From the NCBI RefSeq assembly GCF_009749385.1, contig NZ_WBIN01000018.1, positions 17,766-81,765 of the forward strand: a DNA stretch of 64,000 nucleotides. The letters are read 5' to 3'. Below, piece by piece: positions 56,464-64,000 of this stretch. The DNA comes from Agromyces allii (GTDB lineage Bacteria > Actinomycetota > Actinomycetes > Actinomycetales > Microbacteriaceae). Position numbers and translations under genes: made by a program. The notes below the pieces were generated by a model. The model was not told the DNA's origin and ran no database searches. It saw only the letters and a list, made by a program, of their open reading frames with translations. Position 1 is the first letter of the stretch. Every line of letters begins with the position of its first letter.

Positions 56464-59400
56464 TCACCCTCCGGGCGTGAACAAGACGTCCGCCCAGTAG
56501 TTGTGCGAGCTCACGGCGCTCGGGTACCCGGCGCCGTACACGTAGACCCCGCCGACGGGGACCGTCGAGAGCGGTGCGGCGACGACCGCCTCGGCCAGCG
56601 CGCCGAGGTCGGCGGCATACCGGCCGCGCGGGGTGGAATAGGTGGCGCGGTACTCGATCGATGCCGCGATCTGCACGGGCGAGGCGAAGTAGACGGTCTG
56701 CCAGCCGCTGACGGTCTCCCCGAGCGAGGTCGCGGAGGCGAGCGCCGTGCCGTCCGCGGCCCAGAGCCGCACGACGTGCGTGTTCGCGTCGCCGGCGACC
56801 TTGTAGAACCGGATGCCGCTCACGGTGCCGGGCTGCGTCGAGGTGAAGCGCACGCCGAGCTGGATGAGGGTCGCGTCGTCGAAGTCGGTCCGGTTCGGCA
56901 CGGCCGACGCCGGGAAGAACGACGTGGTCGTGACCGGCTGGGCGCGCGTCGTGAAGCTCCAGCTGCCGCCCTGGGGACTCTGCCCGCCGATCGACACCGC
57001 CGCGGTGAACGACGTCGTCCACGCGAGCGGCTGGTCCGGCACGAACGAGACGGTGTTCGACGCGGCATCCCATTCGCTGTGTCCGGCGACCGCGCCGTTC
57101 GGACCGGTGAGGGTCATGGTGGCTGCCACGGTGGGAGAGGCGGACAACTGGGCTGATATCCGCTCCCCCACCGCGACATCTGTGAGCCCCGCGGCGGGGC
57201 TGGTCGAGACGACGGTCACCGGCGCGACGACGGCCGTCCGGAAGATCACGTCGACGAAGTAGTTCGTCTGGTTCCAGGTGAACGTCGGCACCGCACCGCC
57301 GGTGCCGTAGCGGTACCGACCGTTGCCGGCCGACGGCGCGAGCAGGGGCCCGGAGGACGCCGCGTTCTGGAAGAAGCCGCCCGTCGCGGCGTAGTGGCCC
57401 TGCGGCGCGTAGTACGAGACGACGTACTCCGTGCCGGGCTGCAGGGCGACCGGCGTGTCGAGCAGGGCGGTCTGCCAGCCCGTGGCCGTCTCGTCGGCGA
57501 ACGTGACCGCCGCGAGTCGTGCCCCGCTCGCCGACCAGAGGGATCCGGTGTGCGTTCCGCCGTTGCCGGCGCCCTTGTAGAAGCGGATGGCCGTGACGCT
57601 GCCCGGACTCGTCGTGGAGAAGGACATCCCGAGCTCGACGCCGGAGCCGTCGTCGATCGAGGTGGACGCGGGCGTCGTGCTGCCGAACAGCGAGTAGCTC
57701 GTGGTCGTTCCGCCCGAGTCGGCGGTCGTGAACGACCAGGTGCGCGGCGGGAGCAGCGAGCCGGCGTCCGAGCGCACGCCCGTGAGCGTCGCGGTCACGG
57801 TCGCGGCATTCGGCAGCGGCGCCGACGCGGTGAACGTGATCGTGGTGCGGTCGTCCGAGAGCGCCGCCGTCCCCGCGACCGGGCTGCCCCCGCTCGCGAC
57901 CGTCAGGGAGAATCCGGGCGCGACGGGCATCGAGAGCTTCGCCGAGACGGTGCTCGCCCGGTCGACGTCGAGCGCTCCCGCCGCCGGCGTGGTCGAGACG
58001 AGCGCGATGGGATCGACGCCCTTCTCGAACACCACGTCGACGAGGTAGTTGCTGGTGCTCGCACTGCCCGGGTAGCCGGAGCCGTAGGTGTAGGCGCCCG
58101 CGTTCGCGGCGGCGCTGAGCGGTCCGTAGGCGACCCCGCTGCCGTTGAACGCGCCGAGCGTGGCGGAGTACCGCCCGACCGGGGTGCGATAGGCGGCCAC
58201 GTACTGGGTTCCGGCCTTCACGCTCACGGGTGCCGCGAACGAGACCGTCTGCCATCCGCTCGTGCTCTCGCCGGCGAAGGTCGCCGTGGCGAGCTGGTCG
58301 CCGGCGGTCGACCAGAGGCTCCCGACGTGCTGACCGGTGTTGCCCGCACCCTTGTAGAACGCGACGCCGGTCACGGTGCCGTCGACGGCGGGCGTGAACT
58401 TCACGCCCAGCGTGACCGCCGCGGAGTCGGCGACCTCGAGCACGCCCGGCGTGGTCGAGTCGTTGAACAGGCGGCACGGGCAGATGCCCGCCGCCGGCGT
58501 GGGCTTCACGGTCGTGAACGTCCAGCGGGAGACCTCGGCGGGCGGGGTGCTCGCGCCGGACGGCGTCGCCTTGAGCACGACGGTGTAGGCGACGAAGCCG
58601 TTCAGCGGCGTCGACGGGGTGAACGTCGCGACGCGGGCTGCGGCGTCGTACGCGGTGGCTCCCGTGACCGCGTTGCCGAGCTGGTCGGTCACGGTGAAGC
58701 CGACGGAACCCGAGACGACGGCCTTCAGGAACTTGGCGCTCAGGGTGGTCGATGCCGGAACGCTCGTCGAGCCCGGAAGCGGCCAGAGGTTGGAGGCCGC
58801 GAGCGGCGTCGAGTCCGACGATTCGTAGACGGCGTCGACAAAGTAGTTGCTGGACTCGAAGGAGTTCGTCGGATGCTCGCCGGGCGCGCCGTAGACGGCC
58901 GCGGCCGGGACCCCGTAGCCGCCGTCGACGAGCAGCGGCTCGCTCGTGATGCCCGCGGCCCAGAACGCGTCGGGCTGCACCGAGTAGTGTCCGCGCGGTG
59001 CCGTGTACGAGACGGTGTACCGGGTGCCTGCCGTCACCGGCACCGAGGGCGAGAACGTGGCCTTCTGCCAGCCCGACGCGGTCTCCCCGGTGAACGTGAC
59101 GGTGGCCAGCCGTTCGCCGAGCGGCGACCACAGCGAACCGACGTGCACCCCCGTGTTGGCCGCCGCCTTGTAGAAGCGCACGCCCGAGACGAAGCCGGCG
59201 TCGGTCGGCGTGAACCGCAGGCCGAGTTCGACGGCCGAGGCGTCGCCGGAGTCCACGACGGTGGGCGCCTGCGCGCCGAAGACGGAGTACGGACCGACGA
59301 CCGAGGTCGCGACGGTGGCGGCGGTCGACGGGATGTTCGCGCTGTCGTCGATCGCCCGTGCACGGATCTGGGCTGCGCCGCGGCCGTGCTGCACGAACGT

Positions 59401-61206
59401 GTAGCTCCAGGTGGTCGTGCCGTTCGCCGGATGCCACGACGCACCGCCGTCGGTGGAGACCTCAACGCCGGCGACGCGCCCGCCGACGTCGGCGGCCGTG
59501 CCGGTGACGACGACCGAGCTGCCGTTGGCGATCTGGGCGCCGGCGACCGGCGCGGAGATGCTCGCGGTCGCCGCCGTCGTGTCGGTGCTCGCCGTGGCGG
59601 CGACGAGGCCGGACTGCAGCGTCGTCGCGAACGCGCGCATGTCCGCGAGCAGGTTGACCTGCGCCTGCTGCATGCGCTGATCCGCCGGCGCCCCGGCTCC
59701 GTCGTGCTCCTGGTCGAGCCCCCACGCCCACTGGATCGATCCGGCCGAGAACACGAGGGCCCCGCTCGGCGCCCGGTACAGCGTGAGGTGGTGCGTGGTC
59801 GTGCCCGGCAGCACGGTGTTGCCGTAGTCCTGCAGGTACTGGGGGGTCGGCCCGGTCGTCGTCGAGAGTCGGACGAGTCCAGGGGGTCGCGAGCCGTTGT
59901 CGAGGTCCTCGTCGGACTCGTAGCCGATGGTGTGCGGTGCCAGCGCGGCGCTGGTTCCCGTGGCGAGGTTCGCGAGCGAGGTGCCGCGCCAGAGGCGGAG
60001 CTTGCCCTCCGCCGCCGAGACCGTCACGGGGAGGTCGTTGTGGTTCGCCATGTAGAGCGTGCCGATGAGCGCGTTCTCGGGTCGGTTGGCACCCGCGGAT
60101 GTCGGCGCGAACCGCGGGTCGCGCCAGGTGCCGGTCCACTGCGTCGTGGGGTCGATCTTCTGGTTCGCCCAGGTCTCCTTGTAGCTGACGAGGGTCCGGT
60201 ACGGCGTGGCGCTCGCGTCGGCGGACGGCGCGTACCGGGTGCGCCAGTACCCGTCGTTGCCGCCGAGGAACTGCAGGTTGACCCCCGCGTCGCGGGCGGC
60301 CTCGATGTTCGCGCGTTGCGCACCCGACCAGTACTCGTCGTGGCCGACGGAGAGGAAGACCTTGTGGTTGCGCAGGAGCGCGCCGTTCCGGTCGCTGTCG
60401 ACACCGGCGAGGTAGGTCACGTCGTAGCCGTTGCGCTCGAGGAAGCGCACCTGGGCGTACTCGCCCGAGAAGTAGAAGTCGCGGCCGCTGTTGTCGTCCC
60501 TCGTCGCGAAGGGCCGGTTGTAGCTGAGCTTGTACGCGCGACCGTTCTCGCCTCCGGTGTAGAAGTTCGATCCGCCGTAGCCGTTGTAGGCCTGCCAGGT
60601 GGGATCGGAGGTCTGGAAGACGATGTCGGAACGGCTGGCGTCGTTGCGCACCACGAACGTGATGTGGCTGCGGCCTCCGGTGTCGGAGCGGCTCAGCAAC
60701 GCGACGTAGACGCCCGAGACCGCGGTGGACGGGACGTTCCAGGACGCCGAGACCTTCCAGTTGCCGCAGTCGACGAGTTCGGTGGCGACGTCGGTGATGC
60801 ACTGCGGCTGGGTCTGCGGGAGCGTCGCGCTCGGCGTGACGGTCGCGATGCGGCGCGCGCCGAGTCCTTGGTACCAGCCCGTGCGGTAGATCGTGATCGT
60901 GTAGGCGCGAGCCGTCGTCTTGACCTTGAGATCGAGCTTGCCGCCGGCGTTGACACTGATGTCGGTCGCGAAGCCCTGGATGTCGTCGGACCCGGCGCCG
61001 TCGATGTCCCACTCCGATGGGCTGGCACCCGGGTTCGCGTTCTCGCACGCGACGGGGTTGGCGCAGGCCGCGGCGGCGGGCTCAGCGGCGCCGACGAACG
61101 CGGCGGCGACGAGCGCGAGCGCGATGGTCGCGCCGGTCGCAGCGGCCAGGAGTCGGATTCTCCCGGCGTGCGTGCGGGCAGGGCGGGGCAAGGCAAGGTG
61201 GGACAC
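56464..61206 (-). CDS. Giant secreted protein: DMFase-like domain plus Ig-like and four DUF4082 domains
   Basis: A 1580-residue exported protein. After a signal peptide (RLLAAATGATIALALVAAAFVG ... AAAAC) the N-terminal ~470 residues carry FLSVGHDEYWSGAQR and GGNDGYWRTRY, hallmarks of the dimethylformamidase beta-subunit-like domain. An Ig-like segment follows. Then come four ~150-residue DUF4082 domains (each with RFYK or AFYK, HxGSLW-like and SGWQ), separated by three Big_5-like modules; domain 2 carries CPCRLF. GTG 61206 is chosen over ATG 61275 for its GAGGG site. The function is unknown; the layout suggests glycan or cell-wall binding at the surface. Directly upstream of the minus polysaccharide operon, 43 bases away. 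Confidence 0.85.
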   Translation of the reverse strand: MSHLALPRPARTHAGRIRLLAAATGATIALALVAAAFVGAAEPAAAACANPVACENANPGASPSEWDIDGAGSDDIQGFATDISVNAGGKLDLKVKTTARAYTITIYRTGWYQGLGARRIATVTPSATLPQTQPQCITDVATELVDCGNWKVSASWNVPSTAVSGVYVALLSRSDTGGRSHITFVVRNDASRSDIVFQTSDPTWQAYNGYGGSNFYTGGENGRAYKLSYNRPFATRDDNSGRDFYFSGEYAQVRFLERNGYDVTYLAGVDSDRNGALLRNHKVFLSVGHDEYWSGAQRANIEAARDAGVNLQFLGGNDGYWRTRYAPSADASATPYRTLVSYKETWANQKIDPTTQWTGTWRDPRFAPTSAGANRPENALIGTLYMANHNDLPVTVSAAEGKLRLWRGTSLANLATGTSAALAPHTIGYESDEDLDNGSRPPGLVRLSTTTGPTPQYLQDYGNTVLPGTTTHHLTLYRAPSGALVFSAGSIQWAWGLDQEHDGAGAPADQRMQQAQVNLLADMRAFATTLQSGLVAATASTDTTAATASISAPVAGAQIANGSSVVVTGTAADVGGRVAGVEVSTDGGASWHPANGTTTWSYTFVQHGRGAAQIRARAIDDSANIPSTAATVATSVVGPYSVFGAQAPTVVDSGDASAVELGLRFTPTDAGFVSGVRFYKAAANTGVHVGSLWSPLGERLATVTFTGETASGWQKATFSPSVPVTAGTRYTVSYTAPRGHYSVQPDAFWAAGITSEPLLVDGGYGVPAAAVYGAPGEHPTNSFESSNYFVDAVYESSDSTPLAASNLWPLPGSTSVPASTTLSAKFLKAVVSGSVGFTVTDQLGNAVTGATAYDAAARVATFTPSTPLNGFVAYTVVLKATPSGASTPPAEVSRWTFTTVKPTPAAGICPCRLFNDSTTPGVLEVADSAAVTLGVKFTPAVDGTVTGVAFYKGAGNTGQHVGSLWSTAGDQLATATFAGESTSGWQTVSFAAPVSVKAGTQYVAAYRTPVGRYSATLGAFNGSGVAYGPLSAAANAGAYTYGSGYPGSASTSNYLVDVVFEKGVDPIALVSTTPAAGALDVDRASTVSAKLSMPVAPGFSLTVASGGSPVAGTAALSDDRTTITFTASAPLPNAATVTATLTGVRSDAGSLLPPRTWSFTTADSGGTTTSYSLFGSTTPASTSIDDGSGVELGMSFSTTSPGSVTAIRFYKGAGNGGTHTGSLWSASGARLAAVTFADETATGWQTALLDTPVALQPGTEYVVSYYAPQGHYAATGGFFQNAASSGPLLAPSAGNGRYRYGTGGAVPTFTWNQTNYFVDVIFRTAVVAPVTVVSTSPAAGLTDVAVGERISAQLSASPTVAATMTLTGPNGAVAGHSEWDAASNTVSFVPDQPLAWTTSFTAAVSIGGQSPQGGSWSFTTRAQPVTTTSFFPASAVPNRTDFDDATLIQLGVRFTSTQPGTVSGIRFYKVAGDANTHVVRLWAADGTALASATSLGETVSGWQTVYFASPVQIAASIEYRATYSTPRGRYAADLGALAEAVVAAPLSTVPVGGVYVYGAGYPSAVSSHNYWADVLFTPGG

Positions 61207-61430
61207 GAGCAGACCCTCGGGTAAGCGAGTCTCGACGCCACGCCGGGTGGGCACGAGGTGCTCGTCGGCGCGCAATCAGGTTGGTGCTCAGGCCATTACG
61301 GTCTGGGTGAAAACACGGGACGAACTCAACATCGAGCGAGCCTCATGTTTCTCGGGGTGAACACAGTTGTACCCCCATGCCGTCTCATCCGCTGTCCCCA
61401 GTTCGGTTGACAGCGTTCGGCGCGCCGCTC
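61207..61430. other. Gap between the signalling operon and the DUF4082 gene
   Basis: These 224 bases hold no gene. Stretches 61290-61380 are AT-richer than the rest, and TTGAGT (minus strand, near 61330) could be a -35, but I find no convincing -10 partner. TTGACA on the plus strand near 61408 points into the 3' end of the signalling operon and is probably chance. Confidence 0.5.
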
Positions 61431-62159
61431 TCAGACGCCGAACGCGAGCACCACGACGACCACGAGGCCGACGACGGCGATCGCGCACGAGCCGGCGAAG
61501 ACCGCGAGCACGACGCGCGCGGATCTCCGCGAGCTCCGCGCCACCGACGGCAGCGCCTGGGCCGGGTCGCGGGTCGGCTCCGGCCCGCCGGCATACGAGA
61601 GCGGGGCGAGTCGCGGTGCGGCAGGCTCGATCGGGCGGGCGGCGTAGTGCTCGAGGAGCCCCGGACCCGCACCGACCTCGGCCGTGCTCAGCACGTCGTC
61701 CGACACGGGGGCGGGCGTCACCCGTCGACCGCGACGCGTCGGCGCGTGCATGACCGCGTCGGGCTCGTCGGTCGGCAGCGGCGTCGCTCGCACGACCGTG
61801 CGCTCGAGCACGATCGTGTCGTCGACGGCGGCCTGGCCGGCCACCGCGGGGACGGTCCCTGCGGGGCCGTCGACCGCGGGGCCGGTCGCGACCGGCCCGG
61901 TCCCGGTGCGCTCGACGACGATCGTCTCGTCGAGGTCGAACGGCGTCACGGCTGCAGGGCCGGCGGGAACCGGCGGAACGGGAGCCGGCACCCGGCTCAC
62001 CACGATCGTCTCGTCGAACGCCCCGTCGACGGGCTCGCGGCCGGGTTCGGGCGCGTCTCCGACGGGCGGCTCCGTGATGCGGGCTCGCCGATCCACGACG
62101 ATCGTCTCGTCGGCCTCGAGGCCGGCGTCGAGCACCTCGCCGGGGTTCGCCGCGGTCAC
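61431..62159 (-). CDS. Tail-anchored protein with repeated D-[DE]-T-I-V motifs, candidate FHA ligand
   Basis: A 242-residue protein. Most of it is Pro/Ala-rich and disordered, and the last ~28 residues are one membrane helix (VVLAVFAGSCAIAVVGLVVVVV). Four near-identical motifs lie at T19 (DETIVVDR), T51 (DETIVVSR), T79 (DETIVVER) and T115 (DDTIVLER). Thr flanked by acidic residues and a hydrophobic +3 residue is what PknB-type kinases and FHA domains prefer. With a PP2C and an FHA protein encoded in the same operon, these are likely phosphorylation/FHA docking sites. I do not recognise a named family. ATGA overlaps the phosphatase gene. Confidence 0.75.
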   Translation of the reverse strand: MTAANPGEVLDAGLEADETIVVDRRARITEPPVGDAPEPGREPVDGAFDETIVVSRVPAPVPPVPAGPAAVTPFDLDETIVVERTGTGPVATGPAVDGPAGTVPAVAGQAAVDDTIVLERTVVRATPLPTDEPDAVMHAPTRRGRRVTPAPVSDDVLSTAEVGAGPGLLEHYAARPIEPAAPRLAPLSYAGGPEPTRDPAQALPSVARSSRRSARVVLAVFAGSCAIAVVGLVVVVVLAFGV

Positions 62160-62989
62160 GAGCAGCTCCGCACCGGAATGGTGGTGTGGTCGTCATCGGA
62201 TGCCGCGGCATCCGCACCCCTGACGACCCCCGTCGTGGCATCCGACAGCTCGTCGACGCCGCCCGAGATCACGTCGACGACCACGACCGTGATGTTGTCG
62301 CGGCCCCCGGCCTGGCGGGCCCGCTGCACGAGGGCGGTGGCGACGGACTCCGCACGGCCGCCCATGGTGAGCGTCGCCCTGATGCTCTCGTCGCTGACCT
62401 CGCCGGTCAGCCCGTCGCTGCAGATCAGCAGGCGTTCGCCGTTCACGACGGGCAGCAGCCAGCTGTCGGCCGTGCTGTCGGGGCCGCCGATCGCACGCGT
62501 GATGACGTTGCGCTGGGCGAACTGCTCGCGATCCTCGGGGCGGAGCTCTCCCGCGTCGACGAGTTCCTGCGCGAGCGAGTGGTCGACGGTGAGCTGCTCG
62601 AGCTCGGTGCCGTGGTGACGGTAGACGCGCGAGTCGCCCACGTTGAAGACCAGCCACGCGGGCTCGCCCTCGTCGTCGACCAGGGCGACGCCGGCGATCG
62701 TGCTGCCCGCGCCGCGTTCGGTGGTGTCGGCGACCGCGGCGACGGCGAGCGTGGCATCCGCGAGCGCGGCACGCACCTGGGCGATGCTCGCGACCTCGTT
62801 GCCGGCCACGTGCGCGCGGAACGCGTCGATCACGGCGGCGCTCGCCCGATCGCCCGCCTCGTACCCGCCCATGCCGTCGGCGACGGCGTACACGGGCCAC
62901 TGGGCGAGCGCGGAGTCCTCGTTCGCGCGACGCACGAGCCCCACGTCGGTCGCGGCAGCGGCGGCGAGCTGCACCTGATGCACGGTCAT
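62156..62989 (-). CDS. PP2C-family Ser/Thr protein phosphatase (PstP/Stp1-like)
   Basis: A 277-residue phosphatase: TDVGLVRRANEDS (E24, D25), AVADGMGGYEAGDRAS (D38), ICSDGLTGEVSDESI and GGRDNITVVVVD supply the metal-binding aspartates of bacterial PP2C. No membrane segment is visible, unlike mycobacterial PstP. The C-terminal tail ends HTTIPVRSCS, echoing the T-I-V motif of its neighbour. It should dephosphorylate proteins modified by Ser/Thr kinases, probably including the FHA partner. Overlaps on both sides. Confidence 0.92.
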   Translation of the reverse strand: MTVHQVQLAAAAATDVGLVRRANEDSALAQWPVYAVADGMGGYEAGDRASAAVIDAFRAHVAGNEVASIAQVRAALADATLAVAAVADTTERGAGSTIAGVALVDDEGEPAWLVFNVGDSRVYRHHGTELEQLTVDHSLAQELVDAGELRPEDREQFAQRNVITRAIGGPDSTADSWLLPVVNGERLLICSDGLTGEVSDESIRATLTMGGRAESVATALVQRARQAGGRDNITVVVVDVISGGVDELSDATTGVVRGADAAASDDDHTTIPVRSCS

Positions 62990-64000
62990 CGGCCGGGCAC
63001 CCCGGCGATCGGCGGGTCACGTTCGATGCGCACGCTCAGCGTTCCGAGCACGAACCGGTCGGGCACGGGCGTCGGCACGTCGGGGTCGAGCAGCACGTCG
63101 TCGCCGAAGCCGTCGGGCACGAGCACGCCGTTCGTCGAGTGCAGGTCGGTGATGCTCCACTGCTCGCCGTCGAGGCTGAGCACGGCGTGCGTCTTCGAGA
63201 GCGTGCGGCTCGGATCGGGCACGACGAGACGCTGTTCGCCCGCACCGGGATCCGCGGCGCGCGGGTTCCGGCCGAGCAGCACGACCCGGCCCGCGAGTCG
63301 AAGGGGCTCGCCGCCCTCGGGCACCAGGTGCCAGGTCACGGCCGGCTTGCGGGCGACGACGACGGTGCGATCGAGCAGGTCGTCGTCGAGGTCGTCGTCT
63401 CCCGTGACGACCGTTCCGGGCGCGAGCGGCTCGGTGAACGGCGCCGGAGCCGCGACGGCGAACGGGTCGGCGACGGGCGGGGCTGCGACGACCGGCGCAC
63501 CGACCGTGATCGGCTCCGCCGGCGCGGTGACGTACGGCGCGCCACCGGAGAGCGCCCCGACCGGCGGCAGCGTCGGCAGGGCCGGCGAGACCGGGGCGGC
63601 CGGTGCGGCCTCCAGCGGAGCCGCGGATGCCGCCGGCATGGCCTGGATCGGCTCGATGCGACCGGGAATCCGAGAGATCGGGTCGGCGATCGGCGTTGCG
63701 AGGGGCGCCGGCGCGGGCCCCGCAGCAGCGGCAACCGGCGGCTGGGCGGGGAGGAACGCCGGAGCCGCAGGAGCGGCCGCCGGCATGGGCGGCAGCGGAG
63801 CCGCGCCGCGCGGGTGCAGGTCGGCCCACGGCGGCAGGATCGGGGCGGAGTCGCCCGCAGGCCATCCGGCCTGGGTCGGTGCGGGTGCCACGGGTGCCAC
63901 CGGCGCGGCGACGGCGAACGCCGGGGCGGCGAGCGCGCCGAGATCCGACGATCCGGGCGCGCCAGGGCCGGCAGGGCCGCCGGGAGCCGGCCACCCAGCC
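62986..64000 (-). CDS. FHA-domain protein with Pro/Ala-rich N-terminus (5' end outside window)
   Basis: The frame stays open to the window edge; an apparent GTG at 63900 is probably internal because upstream codons continue the same Pro/Ala/Gly composition (AAPAFAVAAP). The C-terminal ~110 residues are a canonical FHA domain: LLGRNPRA, SRTLSKTHAVL and LHSTNGVLV (Arg, Ser, His, Asn pThr-site residues). Just before it, LLDRTVVVARK resembles the T-motif repeats of the tail-anchored neighbour and may be a self-binding regulatory site, as in GarA. Likely reads Ser/Thr kinase signals at the envelope. Confidence 0.85.
   Translation of the reverse strand, partial: AGWPAPGGPAGPGAPGSSDLGALAAPAFAVAAPVAPVAPAPTQAGWPAGDSAPILPPWADLHPRGAAPLPPMPAAAPAAPAFLPAQPPVAAAAGPAPAPLATPIADPISRIPGRIEPIQAMPAASAAPLEAAPAAPVSPALPTLPPVGALSGGAPYVTAPAEPITVGAPVVAAPPVADPFAVAAPAPFTEPLAPGTVVTGDDDLDDDLLDRTVVVARKPAVTWHLVPEGGEPLRLAGRVVLLGRNPRAADPGAGEQRLVVPDPSRTLSKTHAVLSLDGEQWSITDLHSTNGVLVPDGFGDDVLLDPDVPTPVPDRFVLGTLSVRIERDPPIAGVPGR

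Noticed and set aside
61400..61425. TTGACA on the plus strand as a real promoter
   Set aside because: No -10 at suitable distance, and it would read antisense into the signalling operon with no gene to drive.
1..64000. tRNA, rRNA, phage, transposase or integrase genes
   Set aside because: I looked on both strands and saw no cloverleaf with TTCGA loops, no rRNA signature and no transposase DDE or integrase motifs.

Overview
The window is very GC-rich (I estimate about 70 percent) and its genes use G/C at almost every third codon position. The octamer CGGCATCC/GGATGCCG recurs heavily, many genes look leaderless, and the gene content is actinobacterial. Together this points to a Gram-positive actinobacterium, most likely Microbacteriaceae and Agromyces-like. 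The family placement is inference. I see no rRNA, tRNA, CRISPR array, phage or insertion sequence.

Region 1 (1-3700) holds a partial GntR/FCD regulator, a 3-hydroxyisobutyryl-CoA-hydrolase-like enzyme, a LysE exporter and an ArsR-type regulator. A gene-free 650-base stretch follows, packed with a perfect hairpin, three tandem-repeat arrays and a long inverted repeat.

Region 2 (3.7-25.8 kb) is a nitrogen-compound catabolism region. One minus-strand operon carries an agmatinase-family ureohydrolase, a ThDP-dependent decarboxylase-like enzyme and a Na+/solute symporter, preceded by an XRE-cupin regulator. After tRNA hydroxylase TrhO, a serine-hydrolase lipoprotein and a TetR/flavin-monooxygenase pair comes a second locus. 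It contains a polyamine-type ABC transporter (PotABCD), a PuuB-like amine oxidase, an aminobutyraldehyde-type dehydrogenase, a GT1 glycosyltransferase, a TetR regulator, a maltokinase/glucosamine-kinase-like kinase and a SIS sugar isomerase. The kinase/isomerase pair diverges from the transporter over matched operator-like sites. The mixture suggests uptake and breakdown of a polyamine or an amino-sugar/polyamine conjugate.

Region 3 (25.8-34 kb) is mixed: an LssY_C membrane protein, a class V aminotransferase, a PEP-mutase-family protein, an ABC-2 exporter, a winged-helix protein, DUF1304, and an amino-sugar acetyltransferase that belongs functionally with the next region.

Region 4 (34-61.2 kb) is a surface-polysaccharide locus of two converging operons. 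The plus operon (34.4-46.6 kb) has a structured leader and encodes the initiating sugar transferase, a secreted protein, an MFS transporter, a propeller protein, a TagA/WecG transferase, a triple-domain glycosyltransferase fusion, a glycosidase-like protein, an O-antigen ligase/polymerase and a Wzz-like protein. The minus operon (56.4-46.7 kb) encodes nucleotide-sugar enzymes (WbpB-like dehydrogenase, epimerase, two PLP aminotransferases, a PglD-like acetyltransferase), three glycosyltransferase-type proteins and a Wzx flippase, nearly all start/stop overlapped. Upstream of it lies a 1580-residue secreted protein with four DUF4082 repeats.

Region 5 (61.4-64 kb) is a phospho-signalling operon, cut by the window end: an FHA protein, a PP2C phosphatase and a tail-anchored protein with four D-[DE]-T-I-V-[VL] repeats that look like FHA-binding phosphothreonine sites.
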